In this document: positions 21,028 through 34,175 of the stretch, in pieces | Numbering within the stretch: the stretch's first letter is position 1 | How the letters are laid out: the number at the start of each line of letters is the position of its first letter | NCBI GenBank assembly: GCA_025738555.1 | Contig: JAOVFP010000023.1 | Span: 744,001 to 808,000, forward strand | Source: Cyathus striatus | Lineage: Eukaryota; Basidiomycota; Agaricomycetes; Agaricales; Nidulariaceae | Direction: 5' to 3' | DNA: 64,000 nt | Position numbers and translations under genes: made by a program | The notes under the pieces: model-generated | Told to the model about the DNA's origin: nothing | Database searches by the model: none | Seen by the model: the letters and a program-made list of their open reading frames with translations, nothing else

Positions 21028-24000
21028 TCAATTATGAAGGTCTATGTATGTATCCCCGTGTTTCTTGTTCGATAACTGTCGACTATATAGTTTCAGCAGT
21101 AAGTCCATAATTTCCTCCAGGGGGACCGTTGCATATTCGTAAACATATTGCGGAAGGGAATCTTCTAGATTAAAACCAGACTTCTTCATGAAGAAAGGAT
21201 GCATCACGTCAGGAGTCGCTTCTCCCAGTTGACGCATTGTCAGGCGTTCAATATGCCGATTCCGTGGTTGATACTTCAACATAGCTGCACCTTGACCCGT
21301 TTCGGCTGTGATGACGGTGTCTCGTCCGAGTGATCTTGCACAACGGGAAAGGGGATAGGTGAAGATATAGCGGAGGATCCATGCAATGTTGGCGACTGCG
21401 CTTGATTGCTGGGCACTGGACCACTGATAGAGCGTGTCTGTTCAACCGATAACCTAGTTGAATCCGAGGACATCAGAGACAGATTAGGCTGTGTAGGCAA
21501 CGTAAATGATTTTTGCGTCTCAACAGAAGGGGACAGTGATAGAGGTTCAGGTGGGGATTTTTTGCGTTGCGTTGCCCCTGCAGGACTTGCAGCATCCGTG
21601 CCTGCAAGTAAATTTCGCCATTCTTCTGCTGCTCTGACTTGATCCATCTCCCTTGTAAGGTTCTTGCGGAGAAGCGTCAACCAAGAGTACAGTGATACGT
21701 TCAAAGTGATGTAGATATCTTCCAGCGCTTTCATACCCTCGCGGCGTACAAATTCGCTGTAGAAATCATACACAAGGGTCGTCGCGAGTCCCCCAACGAT
21801 CTCCTCACTGACCATGTGCATCTTCATTGACGGAAGACCCACGATAGTAGCTTCAGAGGCATATTTTAAGAAACTGTCCATCCAATCATTTTTGTCAAGT
21901 TCATCCCAAGAACGTGGAACCCCCAAAGCAGGATGCCCGAAATGAGTGTATTTAGATATAGTCATAGATGAGAACGAAAGGTGAAGATCCCGCAGAGCAG
22001 GCTTTGCTTCTGTTGCCATATAACGATCAAGTCTTGCCCGGACATCCCTCCCAATGAACTGTGCGATCTCGGTATCTTCCATTGTCCTAGGGAATACTAC
22101 CAGGCGAAGAAAATCGAGTCGGAGACTCATGTGCTGCTTAATCGCGTATGCTAGACCTGCGCCAGCTTCCTTGAAACGGGCACGAGCAGAGAGAAGCATA
22201 GCCTCCGCTACCGCAGAGAGGGGGTTGTCTGGCTTGGGCGAACGCGTAGCACGAAATAGCGCGGACTCTCGACTAGCGCCCAGTCGTTGAACTTGTAGAT
22301 TAGCTCTGAATTTATTTGCGTAAGACAGAAGCTTCGGTATCGTCCCAACCATAACAATGGCGACAATTTCCGTGCCGGCCACTGTAAACGATAGCTGAAG
22401 AGGGCGTTCGTCGTCGACTAGAACAGGTGATGTTTTCGACCAATCATCATGTATCTCCACTTCCAGTGGCTCTGCTCTAGACAGGGTTCAGAATGCATAC
22501 GTCCTCGATTGATAATAGTAAAGCATACCGATAATGTAGCAGTTTCAACCCGTCAGACTCAAGAGATGCGACAAGCGTACCACTTGTCATTCGTAATTCA
22601 AGCATACGGCCATGTCCTTCTGAATCCACAACCGCCGTTTCTGATCTTCGGATAGTTTGGAAAACACATTTCGGAACATAGACGTGTCCTGATAAATTTC
22701 CCGTGGCCGACAGTACGACCTCTCCTACATATATAGACACCTCGCTAGCAAGATCTGTTAGTTTAGTTTGCAGTATCGCTGGCTTCAAATCAAGTGAAAG
22801 AGAACTGATAGACTGTCCGAGATCGACATCAAGCTTTATCTGACGTATTCGAAGTAGGATGACGGTAGATAGACCTTCTTTTGGAATAGAGGAGTCAATG
22901 GGCGGTGGATCAAAAGGTTTTATTGGTACCGCATTGTCCATTGGTATTTGACTGTTGAAAACGGGAATACGATCGAGCCATACAGCTTTAAAGCAAAGAA
23001 TATCCTGTAAGCGTGAAAATCTGACGCCCCCATGAAATTCTGTATCGAGGACCACAGATATAAAGCCGAGAGGATGGCCTAAACTCGATTCCACCTTGGC
23101 AAATGACATAGAGAAAGCGAGGTTCCTGGCGTCCAGATTGAGGCAATCTTCACTTAGGAACCCATGTTTAAGACCAATTTTAAGGCCACTGACACTTCCT
23201 GTGAAAGTGACTTTGCGGGCCCCCGGAGATATACTAACGACAAAGCCACCACTATCCCAATGAAGTCCGGCGACGACATTCACATCAGGCTGACAGGTCA
23301 GCTCTAGCCTAGAACGATCGATACGTAAGCTGAAAGTAATCCTCATGCTTGATACAGGCGGTAGTTCCTCGGATGGCCTTTGAGATGTATAGCTAGCAGC
23401 CTGAGACATAGTCAAAGATGCTGGTCGGAATATCTGAGAACTAACTTTGCGAAGACGCGTTTCAACGTGATCGACAAGTTCCGTGACGAATGGTAAAAGC
23501 TTTGGACGCAGTGTATTGTGACTGGAGTGAACAGTAGCCTTGAACATCAACACTGAGGGTTCTTGATCTTTATCTGAGTTCAGTTTTTGAGAGGCTGGCG
23601 TAGCTCGATACTCGGACCAAACAGTAAGGATAGGTAACTTAAAGACCTCTGTACCGAATTCTAATAGCTGGTCATCTGTTAGCTCTTGAAACACATCCGC
23701 CGAACACCTTGAGAGAATGTTCGTTAGCGCCGAATTGCTATAGACACGAACTTTCCCGCTAAGGAAAGTTAATGAGCCGAATATATTGGATGTAGGAATC
23801 GTCGAGTAATGCTGTTCTAAAGACCTTTTACCTGTTTCTAACGTAGGAGTCAACGTAGAGGGCGTGCGTGGAAGCTGGGCGGAAAGGCGTTCCATACGAT
23901 CCTTTCCTTGACGATATACGTCAACCAAAGAAAACACATAGCCGGGAATGGAAGAATCGAGGTCAAGAATAAACCCACTGACGTTGGCTCCAATCCATAC

Positions 24001-27000
24001 CTCTCGCGAATTTGCTGATTTGGAGGTACGAAGTTGGGCTTTCATCTCGGGGTATACAAGGCGATTTCGAGTATTATGCGTTTCTGCAGAGAAGTGGGAT
24101 GCTACAGATTGCGAAAATCTGGCAAAAATATTAGCCAAGAAACAACGTAATTAATCAGAAGACGTACTTGGAGGTAAAAACGAAAGAGAAGTTTTTCATC
24201 GACGCCTGGCCAGTTTCACCGCGGTACGTGGTGAACTCTATAGACTTAATGGAAAAGATGAATGCGCGGACAGCATGGGTAGTGTGATTACTGCGTAGGG
24301 GTTCCAACTTATCATCGGTTGTGAGCGGAAACGCAACACCGATGCTATGTATTACCACCTTTACAACATAATCGCTTAATAAGGAAGAAGTCTCGTCGAG
24401 CTGAGTTTCTCCTATATTCACATCAAAGGTCTTCAAAATACTGCGAGCTTTCTCTTTAAAAGTGGCAAGCTCAAGTGCTCGCTGTTCTTTCCGTTCCAAA
24501 ACTTCAGCCTGAACAATCTTGAGTACCTGTAAACAGAAATGGATGGCAGTGAAACCTACCTGCAGATGATCGATAAAATCACCAACTTCCCCAATTGAAC
24601 TTGGCTGCATCACTGCGTGCATTTTTGACACAATTAATTGTATTGTATTGTCGCCTTCTCCTTTACCTATGCTCTCTTCAGCGCTAAGTCTAAAGTCGAT
24701 GGTAACAAACGCTGAACGACGGCTGGTAGGCGATATGCCGTAAGCATGTACTGTTGCACGCTGGGAAAGAGAAAGTGTAAGCCCAGACAACGCAATATCC
24801 CAAGCCCATCCAGTTGCATTATTCACCCCTCCTCCTACGTTGGAACACTCCAAAAATACGGTAGACGCCAGACTTTCCAAGCCAACGCGGAAACCTCGCA
24901 TTTTAAGAAACCCGCTGTATCGCAGAGACCTGTCCGAGAGCCTTTCTGGCACGGTCTCGCGCGACTTTCTCGACTGGCTTTTCTGCATCAATATAACAAG
25001 GTCGTTGAAATCCTGTCCGAACTTTTGTTGTACTGCTAATAAAGTATCCCAATGAGAAGGTTTAAGTTTTAACTCGATAAAATCCATTAAAACAAGGGCG
25101 TGAATCATGGTCCCATTGAAATCACCAGCAAGAGACAATGAGGGAAATACAAGCTTTACTCGAGAATCTGGCGGCACATTGGAAATGTTTTTTGTGGAGG
25201 AAATATTTAAATGCATAGACGAAAGTTGTAGTCCGAATGCATGAATATGAGAGCCTATGTGAGATGATTGAATGTAACCGATTGTGCGATGAATTTCCCA
25301 TGTTAACCAGGTACCATGCATGATTTGCAAAGATATTTCAAATTGCACTATTTGTCCATGAATATGAAGAATGGGTATTTTGGAAGGGGTCCTAGAATCA
25401 TTCGCTTGATCAGTGCGGGCTTCGGAAACAAGTGACTTCAGCGTAGCCTCTATCCCGGTTAGAAAGTCAGCACGCCATTCTTCCACAAAGCGATAGAGGT
25501 GCAAAGCACTGCGAGGAACACTTAGCAAAAAGCTACCTAGAGAAAAAATAGCTTTCAACTGTGGTCTGGAGGGGCGTTCCTGCCTTCCCAGTACGTTCAG
25601 CTTTCCATCCCGGATGTCAAACGAAGCCAGTATATCTTGAACATTTGGCCTTTTAGTAGGCTCTGAAGAACGAGCTCTCAGATAGCATTTTTTAAACATG
25701 ATACTCGTGTTTGTCGACTCAGACGCCTGACTATTTTTGGTGATCGTATTAGCCGTGATTTGTACGCCTAGAATGCCAAATTCTACTGTCAACTTCGCTG
25801 CAGCAGCCTGAAAGCGGAACCGTTGTAAAGATAGAATAAGGTCAATCTTCGTTAACTGCAAAGCTTTAAAGGAGGATGTTTCCATTGATGGTCCAGGAAT
25901 CTTGGGTGATTGTAATTGACTGTGTTGGCGAACACGAAGTATACGCTGAGCAAAATGGATCAAATGTGGCTGAACTGCTGAAGTCAGTGACTCGATAAAA
26001 ATATCAACAGTCCATTTTTTCAATGATTTGGATCCTTTACTACGAAGAGATGCTTGGGACATGCTTGACGGGATGTAAGATGCTGACTGCAACACCTCCA
26101 ACTTACGAAGTTCTGCTACTGCGTGCATATTACTCAGTGATAACTCCGCAGAGGGGGAGCCCGTATGATCCACTATGGCAATGTATGTGGAATTCACTTG
26201 TAATGCAATGAAACTGAATAACATCGACTTGTTGGGATGTTTAGGAGAGGTCGCATCTGAAAAGGTTTGTTCAAGGAAAGTTAAATGACTGATATCATAC
26301 GCATCTTGATCTAAGGCTGATAGTCGACTTTCTAGGAGCTGGCCAAATTCCTCCAGGCTGACTGGAGCATCCTTCTCGAGCGCCGATAAGAAGTGTTCTC
26401 TGTCCTTCTTGTCAAGAGTCCATACTGAATTCCGTAGGTGGAATAAGAACTTGAACGTGGCATCAGTGCGCAGTTGATGAGGGATTCCGGATTGAATGAG
26501 ATAAGAGGGTTGGATAGTAGAAAGAGGATCCAAAATAGATTTGCCATGGGATGCCCGGATAACACATGAAATTATATCCCGAGCGCGAGAACTCGACCTG
26601 TGCATCACAGTTTGCAATAATGCAATGGCATGCTCCGCATTACTGATGGTTGAGTTCGCAACGGACACTAGGAACTCAGGACCTTGATGCCTCATTTTTG
26701 TGAAAATTTCTGTACATATTTGTAGACGATCCCTAGCAAGTTCAGTGGTGCTATTACTCAACGTGACATCGAAAATCGTCACATCAGAGCTCATCGGCAT
26801 CGAACGACGATCCGTTGGCAGGTGAAGCCTCAGTCCAAGTTTTTGAACAAATGCTTTCAACAAATTTGCATCTGTGCCAACACTGCCTATGATATGCATT
26901 CCTTGCATAGACACTTCCAGCACAGCTGGCCTATCGAGATTAGAAACCATGTTAAAGCGCCTGATTTTCGGCCCAAGAAGTGGATATCCTCCTTCCATAG

Positions 27001-30000
27001 CCACATGCTGCAAAAATTGAATGGTAGTTAATGGCACACTAACATCGAGTACCAGGTGAGGGGTCGTATCTTTCTGGGATGAAAATCGAGAAAGATGTCT
27101 GGAAACCAGAGAGTCAATACATAACTCCGGGCCAGTATCCTGAGGTAATTTCTCATTCTTAGCTTAACATAATGAAACAAAAACCAAACACGTACGGATT
27201 TCCCTAATTCCTCTTCAACATATTTTAGAGCTTGTATTACCAAAGGCGTTATTCGCACTTCCAGTCTTCGTCGAAATTGGAGACAAATAGTTTTACGACT
27301 TTCAGTGGGCGTAACTTCAGCAATAGGACTTGATAGTGGTAACTCTGATACTTCTGTTAATTTCTCATCTTTAAGTTTAAACAGAAATGGCCGTTCCTAG
27401 AGTATCGATTCGAAATCAGTAAGTTAATCGGTTGTTAAGTGTACTTACTTTGATCACAAGGAAACTAGGACCTTCCCATAATCCCGGTACTCCTAACCTA
27501 TTTGTTACATAATGACGAGTAAGTCGGGAGTAAAATCTTATATTTGGTATATCAGAGTCATCGCCTTGAGGATTCGACCGTCACTGACACTGTTGAAAAA
27601 CTGCTCAAGGAGACTCACTAAACGTTTCCATCCAATCGCTATCCGAACTTTCGCCTCCAGTTAGATCAGCATCATCAGACTCTTCTCCGCTTGTTAAATT
27701 TATATCCTCAGCCTCAGGTTTGAAGACAGGAAGAGGAGTTAGGGACCGGGATTTTCTTTATGGCATAGTAAGCCAAGTGCATAAACGGGTGGGTAAGTAA
27801 ACCACTCACGCAAGACGAGCATCACGGTCGGCTTCTGACACGCCTTCTTCGGCTTCTGACTCTTCAGCACTCTCTTGAGACGATAGCGGCCAGCCAGGTT
27901 GTTTAACACCGCTTCTGTTTTCAGTGAAAGGTACCTTTGATGTGTCGTGTGCGGATACCGTCGTTGCATAAGAAAATGGTATCTTGACTTGGGGCAAGTA
28001 AACATTATGTACGTGGTCCGACCTCGCTAAAGGGGAAAAATGAGAAACAATTATTGGGATGAATGCAAAATGATGATTTACAAGCATTTACGTCATACCC
28101 AGCTCGCAACTGATCAAGCAATCGCTGAACACGATGCGTGGTTTTATCCTGTTCGCGCACGAAGGAATGTTGTTCTTTAACTCTCTGGAGGAAACCCGAA
28201 GGCGCATCATACATATCAACATATACATCGATAACGAAGTCAGCAGCTTCCAACCAACGATGGTTTTGTTGAGATCGTGCAGTGAAAAGAACTCTGCACT
28301 GAACAATAGGAATAACCATTGTCGTGACTTTCTTGTAACGCAAGGTACCAAGATCATTGCTATCGAACCTGAGGCCCTGTGGGAAAGCGACATTCAAAGC
28401 AGCACATCCCGCACGCCAAGTGACATCAAGAGAATTGAGGGTGACCTTAAGGAATGTAACTAGAGGGTGTAAGTCATTATGAAGTACGGAGATACTAATA
28501 TATACCATCGGGATCAACTGCGGGAAGATATTCGTCCGCAGGAGCATTGGCCACATCTGCGAAATTGAGTCCAAAAGACTTCGCAGCCGCTATTATAAGT
28601 TCGCCGTCACTCATGGAGAGTGCACTTTTGACATGCCCCAGCCGGATTTCCCATACACAGAAGTAAGTAGTGGTGTTGGGTTGTGGTCCAAATAATCGAT
28701 TAGCCACGATATCGATGCCTACACAATGATGCTCATCAATGAATAAGAATACATACCGGTTATAAGATTACCATCAATAATGAATATCTCCTGAGAGGAT
28801 TTCATTGGTTTGGAAAATACAACTTTTTCAGAGTATTTTGGCTCAATATAACCACGAACAATGCCGAGGTTGAGAGACATCTCTATGCCTCAATCAGCTA
28901 CTGCACATGTAAGAAATTTAATGAAATACCCATGTAATAGTCATGCAGTCGAAACTGCAGTTGTGCCTCTGAGACATGCATCACAATGCAAGGCCCTGCA
29001 TTACATGCATCTATATCATTATGGCCAGAGGAAGGACTTTCATATCCCAGTAAGCCTGCTTGTAGTAATAGTGCAACTTTGTTTAAAACTAGTGACATTT
29101 CCACTTGCATCATGTTCGACTAAGAAATATTCAATAACGAAAATAAGATAAAATAAAATAAATTCGGTTACCTTTCCTTCTCGATATTTCTCGGATAGCG
29201 GATCACCAACTGCTAAGCCTCGTTCTCTTTTGCTGAGGTACTCAAGGAGAGTAGAAAAATGCGTGAAAGACCCAAAGTAGTTGTCGCGCAAGACCATGAA
29301 GTATCGAATAGACCAGCCCAGAGCTCTACAAGCAACCTCTCGTAACTATCAGCTCATCAGTATTAGCAAAGAATGATATTCAAGGAAAGAACCGTTACCT
29401 CGAAAGAAAGTTTGAGTTGCTCCATAAATTCGTCTCTAACCTCTGTGTAATATCGGTAAGACCCATTTATCTCAAAGAGCTTAGCATGTAGGAGTCTGTA
29501 GCCAAGTTTCGGTGCGTGTAGCGCATGCGTGCTCCAACGCGGGAGAGAGAAATCAGCCGAGATATCAGGGGCTTCAAATATGAAATTAACAATCGTAGAT
29601 TCTGGCCTGAAACTATTGAGGGGAATGTTAACGTTGGTTTTCACATGCAAGCCGTGCAAGACGAGCAATGCTAATAATATGTAGCGTGTAAAACGTCTGT
29701 TTATATATAGCTGGAAAATGCACATACCGTTTTCCTCAGGAATAAGTGGCTTGTCAATGATGTTTTGGTCATTGGCATATAAATTTAGTTCATAATGATG
29801 GAGATCCAAATCAACACCATATAGCGTTGGTACGAACTTTTGCCAATCTGTGGGAGGACCAGACGCCCAATCTCTACCCAGATCGGTGAACATGTTGATG
29901 TGATCACGAAGAAGGTATAGTATAGGTTGTCGTAGGGAAATAGCAAACGACCAGGTCCTTACATCGTTCCATCTCAATGGAGTAGGCATTTCACCGCGAA

Positions 30001-32111
30001 CCTATGCTTAGCCGTTTAGCAAATTGCTTGTGCGGATTGAAAATATCAAGACCTACCCTACAAGATTCAGCATTCACTAATCGTATATCGTTCAAAGTTG
30101 ACGTAGCCAGCACAGTATCCAGGTGGACTTCTACTATTGAATCATACCCTTTAGAAGTAGCAACTAAAGGTACGAAGTAGTTAATCGAGGACCTGTCTCC
30201 GACACTAACGTTGAATGAAGCTGCTTCACGTCTCTTGGGCCTGTCGGGAATATCGGACAGACCATCCCATTGCCAATCCTTTCGTTGCATTCAGACAGCA
30301 ATTCAAAATACACAGCTATTGTATTACGCACTTTGGAGGCTTCGCGGAATGGTATATGTAGGGTTGTTTCATCTCTCAACTCGACAAAAACTTGTAAAGC
30401 CGTCCAAGTACGCTTTTCTCCCGGGGAAAGTCGTGGTGTGGCAACTGCATTTTGGTAAGTAGGCGGAAAGAAAATCCGTTGAAGTTCCGCTCTGTAGCCA
30501 GCTCTGTTAGCACGGTCAAAAGTCCATGCACGAAATAACCTTCCATACCTTGCTCTATCGGCCCAAGGACCATATCTAATGACACCTCCGTGTATTACAA
30601 TATCGAAACCCCATTCAGGTGAAGTGTCGCCGTTCCCAATGTCGATTGACTCCAATACAGACGGCTTTGGGTCGTCAGGAACATCTCCAACTACGTCCAC
30701 ATAGTACGTCAACTTCAGCACGGGAGCTTCTAAGATCTGTCTTTCTATTGCATATTCGTATGCGCTAAAGTCTATCCCAACGGGAGTTTCCTCTTCAATC
30801 ACTTTTTTTGTCTTTTTAGGTACTCGTGTAGAAGTTGCTAGCGCTTGCTGAGCAAACCGTTGGGTACGTCTAGTTTCTGAATACCTCGTCGCAAGTATGT
30901 ACATTCCGATTTGCCGCCAAATCTTAACAAAGCTTTTAAATGATAGATAAGAAGTGACCCGCCCAAACATTGGATGTCTGAAAATTGTATGTATGTAAGT
31001 CAGCAGAAATGGGCAATGAGTGGCAGCATACTGAGCTATGCGGTTATGAACCAAATTCCCAATCGTTGTCATGGAATCGACATAGTCGTCATTATGTACA
31101 TAACGGATCGAAGCATTCTTAAATTTCAATGACAGCAATTGCTTGTACAAGTCGTGCTTGGATTTAGACTGCCAGATACCATATAAGCGCGATATGTAAA
31201 AAGGGGGAAAAAGCTTCCAACCGGAATGACGCCGAACGTTCCTTCAGTATTTTGGAATTCTGCAACCAAAAGGTTGGATGTGGAGGAGTTTCCGCACACG
31301 ATGGCGCCTTTAGACACCTCTAACCCAAGCGGGAGCAATTCTTTAGGGTCCAAGTTAGGCATCTGCATCTTAAGCCAATTCATGGCATTTTGAATTGTCA
31401 CAGGAATCGCTGTAGCACGCTTAAAACGAGAAGAGGGATAAAATGGAGAACTCGAATCTATATTTGTGATGAATATACCATGGCAGAAAAGACAAAAGGT
31501 TCTTACCCCGCGTAGCTGTCCTATGTGTCGAGCGCTGAGGGCCGCTGGCTCTGGAAGCTGTGCGACTGAGCCCATCCATTTGCGCAACAATACTATCAAA
31601 GGTCGCTGTCCTATTATACAGGAACCACTCAAACCCCTGCATAGAGATATGAATACGGCATGGATCTGAACGAGATGATTGCTTCTCTAGCTATATGCTT
31701 TAGCAGATCGGCCAGCAGAGAAAAAGTTGAGCACACCCTCTTCCCCTCGATTTAATCGTATGTCGTCCTCTGTTATTGGCCGTCTAAGCCAGTATCGCCA
31801 CTGAATTTGACCCTTCACAATCTTTATAGTTTGATTGCTAGAGTGGTAGCGGATACCTCTGACAAGAATTCTTCCCGCTAGCAAAGAGAAATGAATAGAG
31901 CCTTTCGAGAACGCTGATTAGCACTGTAGAACATGATTCATAAGGAAGTCTCACCGATTTCTATCCATACACTCGAAGCCTCCTGGTTCCAGTACAGGAC
32001 ACGAATAATCTGAACAAGAACGAAAGCAATAAAACGGTTCCAGAAGAAGAAATAGAGGATTAATGCGGCTACAATAAGCACACAAGCTACAAGAAGAAGA
32101 CGATCGAACAT
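21028..32111 (-). CDS. CSF1: Csf1/BLTP1 bridge-like lipid transfer protein
   Basis: Giant rod protein thought to carry lipids between the ER and other membranes (yeast Csf1, animal tweek/BLTP1). The gene spans 11 kb on the minus strand with many short introns and encodes roughly 3,000-3,300 residues. The N-terminus is a membrane anchor (MFDRLLLLVACVLIVAALIL) followed by the Csf1_N pattern: FSLLAGRILVRGIRYHSSNQ, TIKIVKGQIQWRYWLRRP, and GFEWFLYNRTATFD. The body is long beta-rich sequence without catalytic motifs. The C-terminus has the highly conserved HIERLTMRQLGEATPDVMHP, FFMKKSGFNLEDSLPQYVYE, YATVPLEEI. The last 103 codons are in another frame from the preceding exon; an intron at 21396-21335 (62 bp) repairs this, so I do not call a frameshift. 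Convergent with NSA2 (225 bp). Confidence 0.9.
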
Positions 32112-32429
32112 GGTGTCGGGAAATAGGCACAGCGTGAGGTCACGCAGAATATAAAAGAGAACTTTAAGGTCGAAGTAGGTGGTTTAAGGTTTACAAGGAA
32201 GGGAAGGTCATTATTTGAAGACAAGAATATTGGTCAGTGAACGTTTGAACGTTGAACTGGTGACCGCAGTCTGCTACACTAATGCTTGCAAATTCAAGTT
32301 CACGTACCAGCACAGTACTTATTGGCGAGTCAAACGCGTCTGCTGACGTAATGATTATCCAGTAGTAACTTACATAAACAAACGTTTAACCAGACTTCAA
32401 CTTCATCACAGTTGTCACCTCATTAGACC
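32112..32429. promoter_or_regulatory. divergent promoter CSF1/NDUFAF8-like
   Basis: 318 bp between divergent starts; no further gene. A bidirectional promoter is implied by the arrangement only. Confidence 0.45.
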
Positions 32430-32681
32430 ATGTCAGTGAGTATTGCCAACTCTTCCAGTCCCTTAAAGCGTCTTGCATTTGCATCAACCACTAGCTGTGC
32501 TTCCCAAGCTTCTGTTTATGGGAAGTGTGTCCTTGCTACATACACCGATGTCAGGAAAGACATCTGCAAAGATGAATTTATCAAGTTTGCCGAGTGCTTG
32601 AGAAAGCATGTACGTGCCTATCCTTCGTGCCTTCTCTTAGTCTATTTAAATATATAACCTTAGATGGGTCGCAAGTGGTAG
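32430..32681 (+). CDS. NDUFAF8-like twin CX9C protein
   Basis: Small CHCH-type protein, 65 residues, exons 32430-32609 and 32664-32681. Two exact CX9C pairs are present: C-ASQASVYGK-C and C-KDEFIKFAE-C, with the spacing CV...DVRKDIC between them. This pattern (a Cys-Ala-x-x-Ala-x-x-Tyr-Gly-Lys-Cys helix, then DICKDEFIKFAEC) matches the NDUFAF8 (C17orf89) family, which supports complex I assembly with NDUFAF5 in mitochondria. Twin CX9C proteins are normally imported and oxidised in the intermembrane space by Mia40. The last exon contributes only MGRKW. It may be missed by gene finders because it is so short. Confidence 0.8.
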
Positions 32682-32801
32682 AACCCTAGTCCAAACTCCC
32701 ACATATTACATGAATAATCGTAAAATAAATACAAAAACCTCACAGGACATCCCTCCAAAATAATAATAACGCACTACATATATGCATGCACTTCTCTCCG
32801 G

Positions 32802-33694
32802 TCAACTTTCTCGAACGTCGAGAGTTCCTGGAAGTGTGCGCTGCCCTCCGCGCTCACCTGCCTCTGTCCCTGATTCCTCGACATGTCTCATTCGTGTACT
32901 TGCACGCATCAATTCTCGCACTCCTGAGGGAAGTGGCCACGATGTGGTGTTCGGTAAAGGAAGGAAAGAGTCCGTGCTGCTGGTGCGCGGGCGTGGGGTA
33001 GGGTTTCGCAGGCGTGCTATGAGGGGGCCGAGTCGCAGGTCCATGACATAGTGTGATTCCATAATAGTGGATGAAATTTTTGCATTACTAGATGACATTG
33101 AAGATGAAGGCGGAGAACTTGTGCTTGGCGACGGAATGGAGGAAGGGGGTGGCGTGGGGACTGCAGGGGCAAGGATGTCTTCGCTATCCACGTCCTTCGT
33201 ATTCTGCCAGAGCGTCGTCTCGTATGCGATGATGGTAAGTAACATTTGTAAGAACATAATGAAGCAGTCGAGTCCCAATAATTGGAACTTGGACGGAGCA
33301 TATGCTACAGTAGTAAATGTTAACTCGATATTAAATTATATCCTATAACACACTTACACATCCCGATGAAGTCGAGAACAACAGCTCTTCCTTCCGCTGC
33401 CCCTTGTGTCGCATGATTCCATAAAGCGGGACCGTTGAAGAAGAGTACGATTGCCAAAAAGGGTCTAAGGGAACGTCCCGACTCGACCTCGCTTGGTTTC
33501 GAACATTGTATCTGACAGAGGAGACGGCATATGATGATCCAGATGGAGGGAGACAAGAAGAAAGAGAGCGTATGCATCTGATAACACAGGACGTCCAGCT
33601 AAAGCATTCTGTTAGTAAAATACTCTTGCTTGATTTTGAATGCACGTACGGAATGAATGATATGCCTTCGCTGAGCATAATGGCGTTTGTGCAT
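32802..33694 (-). CDS. DUF1746 fungal membrane protein
   Basis: Exons 33694-33650, 33598-33358 and 33304-32802 give 262 residues. The N-terminus MHKRHYAQRRHIIHSLDVLC is followed by hydrophobic helices (HTLSFFLSPSIWIIICRLLC; FLAIVLFFNGPALWNHA; QLLGLDCFIMFLQMLLTIIA) and the conserved AAEGRAVVLDFIGM. This is the DUF1746 pattern of fungi. From memory, the fission yeast member Dsc4 belongs to the Golgi Dsc ubiquitin ligase that cleaves SREBP, but I did not test orthology. The C-terminal half is Pro/Ser-rich with a basic stretch (RLRNPTPRPRTSS). The first exon has only 15 codons and was placed by the family N-terminus. Confidence 0.78.
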
Positions 33695-34175
33695 GACATG
33701 TATCGTTCCGATATATTTCTCCGCGGAATGAGTATAACAAAGAGCACTTGAAAAATGGAGATATAGGATCGTGATGAAGCCCAGTTTACTGTAAACGTGC
33801 AGCTGGAAGCTGATATTTAGTACTTAAGTACTTAAGTATGTATTCGAGGCGTCGCGCGTTCATGAGCTTTCCAGGCTGTTGGTACTTGCTTGGCTGCGAT
33901 TATTAGTATAACGTGCCGGCCACCACCCGCGGTTGTGTATTCAATAGTTCTTATACTATTTATTAAGCCCCGCAGAACTTGGTTGTCGAGTCATTTCACT
34001 TCAAAACGGCTCTGTACAACCTGATTCCGAAACTTACAGTAATGCAAGCTATTTAATGTTTGTATGCTAATAAAATATCAAAACCGTCCGTCCGTTGTGT
34101 ATGATACAAGTAGTGTAAATAATAGTCTAATGACAGGCATGAAAAGTATCCGAGATTGCAAGGTTTGATCAGCGA
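33695..34175. other. intergenic with short palindromic repeats
   Basis: 481 bp between two minus-strand genes, thus the promoter of the DUF1746 gene and the 3' side of the next. It contains the palindromic repeat at 33820-33838. No gene seen. Confidence 0.5.
33820..33838. repeat. tandem palindrome GTACTTAAGTACTTAAGTA
   Basis: Two overlapping copies of the ACTTAAGT palindrome in tandem. The 12-bp core is identical to the element at 7846-7857. Confidence 0.6.

Noticed and set aside
21028..21282. Frameshift or pseudogene end of CSF1
   Set aside because: An ordinary-length intron with matching phases restores the conserved C-terminus, so no break needs to be assumed.
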